Assembly (NCBI RefSeq): GCF_036884655.1
Contig: NC_088339.1
Coordinates: 32,703,501 to 32,767,500, forward strand
DNA: 64,000 bases
Origin: Musa acuminata AAA Group
Lineage: Eukaryota > Streptophyta > Magnoliopsida > Zingiberales > Musaceae
Direction of reading: 5' to 3'
Shown: positions 12,715 through 24,800 of the stretch, piece after piece
How positions within the stretch are numbered: the first letter of the stretch is position 1
Layout of the letters: each line of letters begins with the position of its first letter
Program-made: the position numbers and the translations under genes
The notes under the pieces: generated by a model
The model's input: only the letters and a program-made list of their open reading frames with translations
Told to the model about the DNA's origin: nothing
Databases searched by the model: none

Positions 12715-13290
12715 AGGGTGTTGGTGAACAAATATGATATGATTGGTGAGTCACGGTCTAACGGTTCGATATTGGGAATTCTTTGTCGATTTAGCCGAAT
12801 GACAAGGTGATCGTGCCCTCGGGAAGAGGTGTTTATTGGCGTTTGTCAGTCTCCGGGCTGGTTGGCAGCTCTCCCTTGGGCACTGGATGGCGACCCCTGA
12901 GTTGAAATGCTCGTCACTCACGGGTGGTCATTTACCTGTAAAAATGGTTTTCGTCGGGTGATTTCTGACTTTGACCCCTCTGATGAACAAGTCAGTTGTG
13001 GGTTTAATTGTTTATTTTTTCCTCTCCCCATGGTCGGATGTCGGCCAAGGGCTTTTATACTATTGTACGAGAGTCAGTTACATGCGGGTTCGACATGGTC
13101 GTTGATCCTCGAGGGATGGGATGACACTTCTGACTGGCCACCGTCTCGGGACGTGCGGAGCGACGTCAGACGACACCGCCCCGAACTCTCGGGACGGGAC
13201 ATGTTGAAGAGCATTTCGATACGGATTCTGACTTGGCGTATGACATCGGCTGTGACGTGTCTTGGGCCCAAAATATGCCTTATCACAAGG
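12715..13290. mobile_element. possible LTR retrotransposon remnant
   Basis: A GC-richer block sits within AT-rich DNA, bounded by TGTTGGTGA (near 12718) and a TATCACA end (near 13285), so it has a TG...CA outline. A promoter-like CTTTTATACTATTG lies near 13051. No internal gag-pol domain and no convincing target duplication were seen, so a solo or truncated LTR is only a guess. Confidence 0.3.
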
Positions 13291-15130
13291 TGGAGATGAT
13301 AATTATTATTTAAAAAAATATTCTATAATTTTTAAAAAAAATATATATATATTTTTAGAAGTTTTTAAAACTAATATTTTTTCAAAAAATTATCCTATAT
13401 ATAAATGGTTTTTTTTTTATTTTTTTTTAAAGAAAGAGATGTATTACTTCAATTTTCTAATACAGCACAAAATCTATCAAATTTTGCTAAGCAAGACTTG
13501 TTCTAAATGCAAGATGATGATTTAAAGGTGGTAGCTAAATATGCCAAGTAGCACTCATGTTTCCCTCACAATAAACATGACAAAATTTATGATCCTGGAA
13601 TAACTCACCAATGTTAAGTATGTTACACACACAATTCAGCCAAACAAAAAGGCAGATAGGTTATCCTTATTATTGAGGATTTTAATGATATATAATCTAA
13701 GTGTCCGATTCAATTCCAAATGCGATATTCTATAACCAAAGCTTACTTCATTCCATATTTGATAGCCAGGAGTTCTTTATCTTTTAATAGCCATCTATTA
13801 TATTATATGTGTAAACATAAAAAATATTATATATAATACGAAAATAATATTTTATATTAGGATTAAAATCAAATAATATTAGATCGATTTTATGATGCAT
13901 ACCTTTTGATGTAAAATGATCTATGTGTGATTTGCAAATACACCATTTTTAGATTCAAAATCATTATAATTTACAAGGAGAACTAGATTCTCCTTAGATA
14001 CATACATTGATGGTTCATAGAGGTTGAGAGAGAAAATATAATATCTCAGCTGCATCATTTGTGATATACGTTATTTAATTCTATCTATTTATAGGTTATT
14101 TAATTCTATCTATTTATAGGTGAGAGCAGAGGATTTAGAATAAATTATTATGAGAGTTTCTCTAAGGCATCCCCTAAAGAATCATGTTATAATATAAACT
14201 TCTTTTTTATTAATCTATATCTTTCATTACAATCTAATTAGTTATATTATATATCTTATCTAATTATAAAAGATCACATAATCTAATAATCTAAAGAATA
14301 AAATTACACCTACCAAAAGACAAGACTTATTTCATCACTTAGACTTCAGCAAATATCTAGCATCATAACATCCATTCATTAATAACATATCTTACCCACC
14401 CAATTTTTTAGGTGTAGCCCAAGTTAGAAGAATCTAACATTCCTCTGTGACTTCCTTCAGACTAGTTCGAATATTCATAACATGAACATATGCAGAAGTT
14501 GTACGAATAATAATATGTATAGGTTATCTTTTACACTATAGAAGATAGTTTCGATCTTTCAAAATAGTTAGTAGTAGACTATGAAGGATCTAAGAAACCA
14601 ACCACATTTTCTTTTTAATTATTTAATAACCAAACCCTTCTTTTGGAGACAAAAAAAGAAAATTATGATTCTACTCATTAAAATCACCCAAAGAAATAAG
14701 AAGTCCCCAAATGATCAAAATACAATCATTTCATATAAATAAATTATTTTTAAAAATCTAATTGGACGATATTGATTTTATAAATTGATTATAATTTTTT
14801 AATATAGTTATATATTCTAAATCATCAGATCAATTATAATATATTTATTAGCTTACTAATTTAGATGTATATATATATATATATTAAAAATTTAAATCAT
14901 AAATATGATATTCTCAAACGGGAGAAAAGAAGGGAATTGCTTTGGTTGTTGGGGAATTTGATATACTCGAAAATAAGTATGTATATCAAATACTTGAATG
15001 AGCAATTCCTTCCCCAATTTGATACACTCTTTTACCTCCTCGCGGCCTCGTCGCTCCATTTCAAATCGGTATTGCTTTGGTTTTACCGGCACTTCTCCTC
15101 TCTCTACTTCTGCCTTCGACTCCTCCTTTC
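13291..15130. other. AT-rich intergenic sequence upstream of CAS
   Basis: Strongly AT-rich, with homopolymer tracts (13300-13430) and a (TA)n run near 14867-14884. No gene was recognised. It presumably held the promoter of the CAS locus, but no convincing TATA box can be singled out. Confidence 0.5.
14070..14119. repeat. exact 25-bp tandem duplication
   Basis: The 25-base unit beginning GTTATTTAATTC and ending TTTATAG occurs twice back to back (14070-14094 and 14095-14119) without a mismatch. Confidence 0.9.
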
Positions 15131-15154
15131 ATGGCCGATCGGTTCGGTCCCTGA
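15131..15154 (+). other. short uORF upstream of the CAS start
   Basis: ATG at 15131 opens a seven-codon frame (MADRFGP) ending in TGA at 15152-15154, 11 bases before the main CAS ATG at 15166. If the locus were transcribed, it could lower initiation at the main start. Confidence 0.5.
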
Positions 15155-15165
15155 ATCGTCCTCCA

Positions 15166-18033
15166 ATGGGCATCGGCACTGAAACCCTAGCGTCATGGTT
15201 CCTCCAATCCCTCTCGCGCGATCCCCAACCCCGCCGCGCCGCCGAGTGCTCCCTCGCTGCCGCCGCCGACCGCCCCGGCTTTGCCCTCGCCCTTCTCCAA
15301 TTCGCTGCCACCCCCTCCGTCGACGACGATATCCGACTCGCCGCTGCCGTCCACTTCAAGAATCACCTCCGCTCCCGCTGGGCCCCTTCCCCCGCCGGCG
15401 CCGCCGAGGAGCCCCTGTCCTCCTCCGGACCCCTCTCCTTCCCCGATCTCCGCCCCCGAGAAGGAGCAGGTCAAGTCCGTCCTTGTCTCCCTTATGCTCG
15501 CTGCCTTGCCCCGCGTCCAGCCCCAGCTCTCTGAAGCCCTCGCTGTCGTCAGCTCGCACGACTTTCCCCAGTCCTGGCCCGCCCTCCTCCCCGAGCTCGT
15601 CGCCTCCCTCTTCTCCAAGTTCCGCATCTCTTTTGACAACAACGCCCTTCGTCTTGACCTCAAGCACTGCCTCGATGTCTTCGCTGCCCCCCTACTTGAG
15701 GTCTTCCTCAGGACCTCCCGGCTCATCGCTGCAAATGTCGCTGGCCCTCCTGATACTCTCCGCCCGCTCTTCGACTCGCAGCGCCTTTGCTGCGATATCT
15801 TCCACTCCCTCAACTCCGTCGAGTTACCTGAGTTCTTCGAGGAACACATGCGCGAGTGGATGACCGAGTTCCTGGCCTACCTTGGTACTGCCTACTCGCC
15901 TGCGGTTGAGGCCGAGGGCACCTTGGAAGCCCTTAGGGCTTCCGTGTGCGAGAACCTCCAGCTTTACATGGAGAAGAATGAGGAGGAGTTCAAGGATTAC
16001 CTCAATGACTTCGCGTCTACCGTGTGGAAACTGCTGCTGACTCCAGGTTCTTCGCCGTCACGTGACCAGCTCACTGTCACCGCCATCAAATTCCTGACGA
16101 CGGTCAGTACTAGCGTCCACCACTCACTGTTCGGCAGCCCTGAGGTACTCCAGCGGATATGCTCAAGCATCGTGTTCCCTAACATCCGGCTCCGTGAGGA
16201 GGACGAGGAGCTGTTCGAGATGAATTACATTGAGTACGTTAGGAGGGATATCGAGGGCAGTGATATTGATACTAGGAGGAGAATTGCATGTGAACTTCTG
16301 AAAGGAATCGCCTTGAATTACAAGGAACAGGTTACGACATTGGTGTCAATGCAGATACAGGAAATGCTGAAGGTCTATGCTGTCAACCCAGGCGATAACT
16401 GGAAGGAGAAGGACAGTGCAATTTATCTTGTGGTTGCGCTTTCTCCAAAGGCTGGCAGCAGTGGTGGTTACCTTGTGGATGTGGAGAGCTTCTTCACCTC
16501 GGTCATTCTTCCTGAGCTGCAGGAGCAGAACGTGAATGCTGCCCCAATGCTGAAAGCTGGTGCACTAAAGTTCTTTACAGTTTTCCGTGATCAGATACCT
16601 TAGCAAGCTGTTATGGCTCTGCTGCCCCATTTGGCAAGGTTCCTGATGTCTGAATCAAATGTGGTCCATTCATATGCCGCAAACTGTATTGAGAAGCTGT
16701 TGCTAGTGAAGGACAGAGCAACAGTGTCTGGGTCAGATGTGGTTACTTTGACTCCTCGATATGGTCCATTGGATATCAATTTTTTTTTGCCACAACTGAT
16801 GACCAATCTCTTCAGCACATTGCAGTTCCCTGAGTCACAGGAGAATCCATACATCATGAAGTGCATCTTGAGAACTCTTGGTATCAGCAACCTCAACAGT
16901 GAGGTTGCTGCACATTGCATTTGTCGTCTGGCATTTGTGCTCTCGGAGGTATGCAAGAACCAACATTTAACCACTACCTCTTCGAGTCAATTGCTGCACT
17001 GATTGGCAGGTCTGGTGAGAAGGACCAGGCACTTATCCCAGTGTTTGACGCAAGCCTGTTTCCAGTCCTCTGGAAAATTTTAGTTGATGATGTGACCGAG
17101 TTCTGGCCATATGCCTTCCAAATATTTGCCCAGCTTGTTGAAATGAGTAAGCCACCACTTTCTGATAATTACATGCAGCTATTCCATGTGCTTCTGTCAC
17201 CAGAAAATTGGAAGAGGTCAGGAAATGTCCCTGCATTGGTTCAACTGCTGCAGGCCTATTTGCAGAAGGTTCCCAATGAACTCAAAGATGAGGGAAGATT
17301 GCATCAGGTTGTACAGATATCTATAGGTCTTCTTTCTGCTTCCAGAACCGAAGAACTGGGTTTTTATGTGCTCAATACTGTGGCGGGGAATCTCAGCTGT
17401 GAAATTGTAGCACCATACTTTAGAGATATATGGAATGCAATTTTCACCCGGTTGCAGAATAGGCGTGTAGCAAAGTTTGTAAATTCTTTTGTAATATTCA
17501 TGTCATTGATTTTGGTCAAGCATGGTCCCAGTATTCTCGTGGAGTCTATAGATTCTCTTCAGAAGGGCTTATTCATGCAGATCCTTCAACCATTTTGGAT
17601 TCCTAATTTGAAGCTGATTTCAGGAGCCACTGAAATGAAGCTGGCATCAGTGGCTGCAACAAGACTTATTTGCGCATCCCCAGTCCTTCTAGATCCCTCA
17701 TTCAGTGAGCTCTGGGGAAAGATGCTTGATAGTATCATCATCTTGCTTGCTCAACCAGATCAATACAAAGGGGAACTTGAAAATGGTGAGGCTGATATTC
17801 TTGAAACATTGGGTTTCTCAACAGCCTTTGCTTGTCTTCATTATGGTGGGAAGAAGGAGGAAGACCCTTTGAAGGAGATAAGGGATCCAAAGGAGTTTTT
17901 GGTGACATCATTGTCTAGACTTTCAGCAAGTTATCCAGGTCGGTACAGGACAATGATTGAGAAGTGCGTGGATCCGGCTAATCAAGCTGCTCTTCTCCAG
18001 CTCTGTACCACTTTCAATTGTGCAATTGTCTAG
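15166..18033 (+). pseudogene. exportin-2 (CAS/CSE1) importin-alpha re-exporter, broken copy
   Basis: Intact CAS binds importin-alpha with RanGTP and returns it to the cytoplasm; it is a HEAT-repeat karyopherin of about 970 residues. The whole family profile is visible without introns: start [19 protein letters not shown], then [75 protein letters not shown], and the end ALLQLCTTFNCAIV. The frame is broken three times. A one-base shift lies between about 15382 and 15458, probably near the CGCCCCCG run. A TAG at 16601-16603 sits where the family has Lys (IP-K). A second shift lies near 16955, within [14 protein letters not shown] conserved block of about 20 residues is also absent near 15600-15620. 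Single-base sequencing errors could explain part of this, but not all four lesions easily. Confidence 0.85.
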
Positions 18034-20202
18034 GTAAGAAAATTCATGTAGCTTCTTAACTTTTTGCTGAATATGTTTACAATTTTATGAACTTTTTCTT
18101 TCATCATTGGACCTTGTTGTTATGTATTGTGAAATTCTTAACTTAAGCTATGTTATTAGGTATTTTAGAAGTTATCAGAAAATTCCCCTTTGTGCTAGTA
18201 TCATGAGTTTAAATAGCTTATGAATCAAACTTCTTGTTAATTTGCAACATTTTCTTTCTGGTAATGAAACACCTTTTTAGTAATGGTGGGTTGTATCTAA
18301 TTAGAAGCCATCACAAGCCTTACCTTCGTACTTCTATGCCACCTAAAAATCAACCAAATTAACCTGCAATACAGGCACCTCTAACCAAATCTGACCTTAG
18401 ACTAGGCCAAGCTGGGGATTTTGATCCCTTGGTAGTTAACAAAGATGAACGGATAGACTGAGAATTCTGCACCACAAACCTATAGTGTGGACTAAAAGAT
18501 AATAGAAAGCATAGCCTCTGGTTGCTACTATTTGTCTTTGTCATTGTTGCCTATTCAATTCAACTTAAATGACAGAAGCATCATCGCCTGAAGTTAGCAT
18601 GAATTATGGACTATGACTATACCAAAGGAAAATAGATAACAGAAAGGGTGAGGAGGAAGTAATTAGGATATTGGTGGTCGTGCAATGCAAGGGTTGCAAC
18701 ATTAGGTGTGATTGATGTGATGACAATTTAAGGTTACAATGAGGCAACGAAGCAACATAGCAGGGATGAGTGGATGACGGAGTTGAGAGACTAGACCTGG
18801 AAGAAAAAAAATATGAGTGATAGAGATGGTGTATTGAAATAGGTATTTAAATTAGATGAAGAGAAGAATTGTAAAACCCTTGATTAGTTTTACGTTGAAA
18901 ATAAGTAAGATTAAGAGTATATTACTATCAACTTCAACTCAAGTATTTTAGCTAGTGGTTTGGGTCAAACGAAATTAATAGGCCTGGGTTGTGATAAGAA
19001 TTCCCTGAGGATTAAATGAAAGAAAATCTTGTAAGACTTATTGCTGAAAATTACAAAAGATAATAAAAAATATAAAAATATTATAAAAGTAGTCTTTAGA
19101 TGACTTTGGGTGACTTTGGGCTTGCAAGCTCTTATTTATAGTTTACTAAGGCTTAACCCTGTTTATAGTTGTCTAAACTTAAATGCTCTTATGACAACTA
19201 TCATCGGTCCTTCATCTGACATGACTAAACATCGTTGATATATGCTCTTGCGCAGCTTCCAAGAGACTTTTAAGTTAGAAAGGGAAATATTATGATGTGA
19301 GTAAATATTAGTCGTTGAACACTTGCTCTGTAGGCTTGTTCTATGGCAAATGCTTTAGCATCCCTTATCCTAACAAAGGGAAATATTATGCTTTAATTCT
19401 CTAGTTCTGCTTATAATGGCATTTCCTCAATGATGCATGTGTCGATGAAGATGGAGCAAATTATCGAAAAAAAGTTGTTGGTTTTTATTTTCCTGGAGAG
19501 CTTCTTATTTTTTAGTTGGAGAGAACTTTTTGTTTTCAGGGAATGCACATAGGCATTATTGGTTGGCGATGGGAAGATTTCTTCGAGTCGGTCTTAGTTC
19601 GTCGAACACATACCAATTTAGATCATCCGATTTGGATTAATCCATGTACCAATTAGTTACCTGAGGAGCCATAAATACCAAATTGACTAATTTAGCAAAA
19701 ATAATGGTTTTTTAACTTTTCAATCTTTTATATAAAAAACGACAAGTTCTGTTTTCTGATACTTGAAAGTTTTTCTATGTAGTTTTCGTTGGTTTGGTTC
19801 ACTACGTTTCGATTCGACTCAAAAATTAAAAACTAGACCACTAAAAAAATATGAAAAAAACAAACTTAATTTTATTGATTATGATATATACTTTAGTATA
19901 TATGTCTAACATGACGATATAATTCTTTTAGGGGACTTAATTTCTAATCATTATTCGTTGAGGATGAAGCTGTAAAATGAGGCGCATTGTTGGTTCCCAA
20001 AACGTGGCTTGGATAGCCGGAAGAGGATCGCTAGATCTCCTCCTCCCCCCCACGCGATCCGATCGCCCGCCCGGTCCGATCCCATCCCCCTTAGGGTTAG
20101 GCTTCCGCCGCCCCTCCGTCCTCCTCCAGCCAAGACCCGCCACCTTTCGTGGTGTTCCGGTGGCCTCCCGGCCCCTTCTCCGCTGGCGACACGCCCCCTC
20201 TG
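18034..20202. other. intergenic sequence between CAS and DPP loci
   Basis: No gene was recognised. The first bases after the CAS stop read TAG|GTAAGA, a strong donor site, so a 3'-UTR intron may start here. The remainder is AT-rich until the GC-rich 5' UTR of the peptidase gene near 19975. The DPP core promoter cannot be pinpointed. Confidence 0.5.
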
Positions 20203-21808
20203 ATGCATGCACCTGCGGCCGCGGAGGACGACGAGAAGGTCTTTGCGAAGAAGCCGCGCCACTGCGAGGCGGAGATGCCCCTCGCCGACGCCAACAATGA
20301 ATCCTCCTTCTTCCCCGTGGAGGAGATCGTTCAGTACCCGCTGCCAGGCTACGTCGTCCCCTCCTCCATCACCTTTAGCCCCGACGACCGCCTGATCTCG
20401 TACCTGTTCAGCCCCGATGGCACCCTCTACAGGAAAGTCTTTGCCTTTGACGTCGCCTCTCGGCGGCGGGATCTGGTGTTTAGCCCGCCCGACGGAGGGG
20501 GTCTTGACGAGTGCAATCTCTCCGAGGAGGAGAAGCTGAGGAGAGAGAGGTCTAGAGAGAGGGGATTAGGTGTCACGCGCTATGAGTGGAAGGCGAGGTC
20601 CCTTTCGGGGAAGCACACCATCATGGTGCCGTTGCCCACTGGGGTCTGCTTTCTGCTCTTATCTGTTGTCTCTGCTATTTCTTGATTAGCTTCGTTGGTC
20701 CCTGGGTTTAGCGTAGTGAAAATTTTGTCTTATTTTCGCTATATTATTATAACTCGATTTACTATTCGCTGCTGCATCTATCGATGATTAACTTTCTTGT
20801 CTACGGTGAGAGAGATTGTGAATGTTCTCTTTTCTGGCAGATCTATTTACAGGAAATATGTGATACGGAGCCAGAGCTCAAGCTGCCGTGTCGTTCTAGT
20901 TCACCAATAATTGACCCACATCTGTCTCCGGATGGAAGCATGCTTGCGTATGTTAGAGAGGATGAGCTTCATGTTTTAAGTTTATCAGAGGGGCAGCCTA
21001 AGCAGTTGACTTTTGGTGCAAAGGAAAATGGAATGGTGAGATTCATTTCTCATTTATGTAATGTATTATGTTTTGGTGACCTTCCTTGTTCTGTTAAGCG
21101 TTTGCTTCTTGTTAGTGGTACCTTTATGACTAAAGTTTATTGTTTTGTTTTGGTAGCTGGAGAACCTCTGTATCTTCAGGCATTATGACCATAGATCTTG
21201 TTTTGTGCCACGTAATTTGTGACCCAAATGTCTAAATGAATCATTACTTTATGCCAAAGAAGATAATATTCAACCGAGTGGAGAAGTTAGCTTTTTGAAC
21301 AGATAAGGCTAAATGATTGAAGCTGAACAGTAGTTGCACATCGAGGTTGGTCCAGTCTCTTTTGGATTTTAATACTGAAAAATGAAAAATACTTAGAAGA
21401 AATCAGAAAATGTGTGTAGATGTTGTTGAAAGAGTATCGTTCCCTACATTGTAAGTTTTACCACCAGCCTATCTGAGAATGCTGAAGCAAACAAAGTATC
21501 ATCAAATACTTTGTTTTGATCTCGTTATGGTCTGTAAACACATTTGAATGTGTGTTGATGTTGTTGAAAGAGTCTCTTTGAGTAACAGAAATCAGACATG
21601 GTACTAATTCCATAAAGAAAGCAAGCATGACAAAAGAATATATCAGAAACATATCTTTACCTGAATTGTTTAGCCGATTTGGGAGTTAGCTTTTTGAATT
21701 TTTTGTATGTGGGTGCAAAAAGCAGGCATTAAACAAATTTTGTCGCTCTGCACTTGTATAGTATTTCTCAGTATTGAATATAAATCTGATTATTTCATAG
21801 GCAACAAG

Positions 21809-21855
<47 letters not shown>

Positions 21856-24800
21856 CAAAATCGACAAAATTTATCTGAGCATATATAGTTTTATGTGCAT
21901 ATATATTTTTATGTACACCTAGCATCTAGTAAAGAATTTATTATATGCCTGAATCTTTTAGTAGCCTATTTTCATGTGTAATGTCTAACCTGTCCTATCT
22001 GTTTTATGTTTTCAGACTCATGGTCTTGCTGAATACATAGCACAGGTATAGCCTTATCCTCTCATTGTAGTTATATATTTGCTTGGATGTCAGTGCATTG
22101 TAAATCAATGTCTTATTTACTGAATTACACTTTTTGGGTATAGGAAGAGATGGAAAGGAAAAATGGATTCTGGTGGTCTCCCGATAGCAAATATATTGCA
22201 TTTGCTGAAGTTGATTCATCAGAGATACCTCTTTTTAGAATTATGCATGAAGGAAAAAAGTCAGTTGGTTCAGATGCACAGGAAGACCATGCATACCCAT
22301 TTGCTGGAGCATCTAATGTAAAAGTTCGACTTGGAGTTGTTGCTGCCTCCGGAGGAGAAGTTACTTGGATGGATCTTATTTGCGGAGTGCAGGATGAAGC
22401 TGGAGGTGCTGAAGAGTATCTAGCCAGAGTGAATTGGATGCCTGACAATTCTCTTGTAGCTCAGGTTCTTAACAGATCCCAGACCAAATTAAAAATTCTT
22501 AAGTTTGATATTCAGACTGGAAAGAAAGTAATTTTGTTTGTGGAAGAACAGGGTACATGGATAAATTTGCATGATTGCTTGACACCTCTGGACAAAGGAG
22601 TGAACAATTTGTCTGGTGGTTTCATTTGGGCTAGTGAAAAAACCGGCTTTAGACATTTGTACCTTCATGATAAGAATGGAGTTTGTTTAGGACCTATCAC
22701 CCAGGGTAATTGGATGGTTGAACAAATTGCTGGTGTAAATGAAAATGCAGGTCTTCTCTTCTTCACTGGCACCATGGATGGCCCACTAGAATCCAACTTG
22801 TACTGCACAAGCCTATTTCCAGATTGGAATCATCCCTTGCAACTGCCAAGGAGGTTGACTCATGGCAGTGGGAGACATGCAGTGATTCTCGATCATCAGA
22901 TGCAGAGGTTTGTCGATGTCTATGATTCTCTGAACTCTCCACCTAGAGTAATACTTTGTTCATTACATGATGGAAGTATAATAGCACCTTTATATGAGCA
23001 GCCTTTAAGCATTCCACATTTTAGAAAGCTGCAACTTTTGTCACCGGAGATTGTGCAAATATCTGCAAAAGATGGTACTGTACTATATGGGACTTTATAC
23101 AAGCCTGATGCAAGCAAATTTGGGCCGCCACCATATAAAACGTTAATCAATGTTTATGGTGGTCCAAGCGTCCAGCTTGTAGTTGATTCATGGATAAATA
23201 CTGTTGACATGAGAGCTCAATACCTACGAAATAAGGGCATCTTAGTGTGGAAGGTAATTTTGGTTACTATTTTCTCTTAGTTGTGTGTTCAGGTCCAAAA
23301 ACTGCAACACAATATGCTTGATTTGTTAAATTTCATTCTCAACATTTATCAGTGATTGCTTTGAAGAAGCATACCTACTAGTGGGATAAGGTTTGGATCG
23401 CTTGAACATGTTTGTTCTACAAGCATTGTGTTCAATATTTCACATCTTCATTTTTAAAAAGCCTTACCTAATCTTCATGCTCGATTATATTGTTTAGCAT
23501 CTTTAAAATGGCTTGTTGATTTCACCTTGGCTTGCTTAACTTAGTTATGCAGTATTGTTTAAATTATATGAATTCCTTAATGGGTTTAGGACATATATGG
23601 TGTTTTATCGTGCAAGAGACTTTTTGCTTATATTTCATAATGGTCAAAAGGTAGGGTGGGTAGGGTGCCATGACCCTGCTTGATGGGATGATGAGTCCAT
23701 TAACTTGTTGAGCTTCATCCATAAGTGCCTAGACGGCTCAAGTCAATGGTAGTCGGACCATCTGGTCCTTGTAAGAATATTCCATTATTTTGCCACTTCT
23801 GATATGGACTGAACCAAATATAACAAACTCCCCAATCTAATGACTTGACATCCTCATCAAGACCAACATAGTTCAAAATCAGATCATAAGATGGTGCACA
23901 TGTGACCTAGCTCAATGGTGCCTCTATATCATGATATACCCTCTAATCTCATCCATAGATAGCCTTTTCCTACTTGAATCTCTCATCATTCTCACTACTA
24001 TGTTGACTTTGGTATCATTTGTCACGATTTGATCTAACAGGATTAATAATCCATTAACTTGTTGAGCCAGAACCATTGGCCCAAAATGTAAGACCAAGTT
24101 AATACTAGTAGGCCCATTTATATCCCACTGTTCTCCCACTAATGTGGACTTAGCCAGGGTATTACAAAGGGAGATGGAGTTAGTGAACTTAAATATGGGA
24201 ATACTAGAACAAAAAATAATTAAGTTCTTACAAAGTTGGTCAGTTGGGATAGTATTTTCTGATTGAAGAAGTTGTTGGGTTCTTTGTAATGTTCATTGTC
24301 AATTTCAAAGAATTCTCAGGTTAATATGATCAAAACCATTTGAGGAGATCTATAAGTTAAATGTATCAAATTCTTATTTCATTGAAATTTGTGAAAATTT
24401 TGTGATGTAAAGCTTACGTTTGTCTTATAATGCTTCAGCTTAGACAACATATAATTTGCTATGTCTGCATCAAACCTTACTGTTTTTTGCAGCTGAGACT
24501 ACATGTCATCATATGATCCACCTAAATTCAACTATAATAAATTGACATAGGATCTCACGAGTGACTGAGATTACATTGAAAAGTTGATATGGCTGCCATC
24601 TTGTGTCAAAACTCTTGATTTTGCAAGTAATGGATTTGAAGTTTAAACAACAACAACAAAGCCGTAAGTCTCAACTATATGGGGTCGGTTACATATATCT
24701 TTTGCCGTCAGTTAAGATCCATGTTCATGAGATCTGAAATAGTTTTACACTGGTCGTCGGTGACCTGACGCAATCCTCCACCTTTTTTATCTGGGCTTAG

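Noticed and set aside
15193..15849. 218- and 222-codon frames, antisense and out of frame
   Set aside because: They are shadows of the GC-rich CAS 5' region. Composition is Arg/Pro/Ser low complexity with no domain.
20149..20202. N-terminal extension of the DPP protein
   Set aside because: There is no ATG in this part of the frame. The first Met is at 20203 and the upstream text does not resemble the family.
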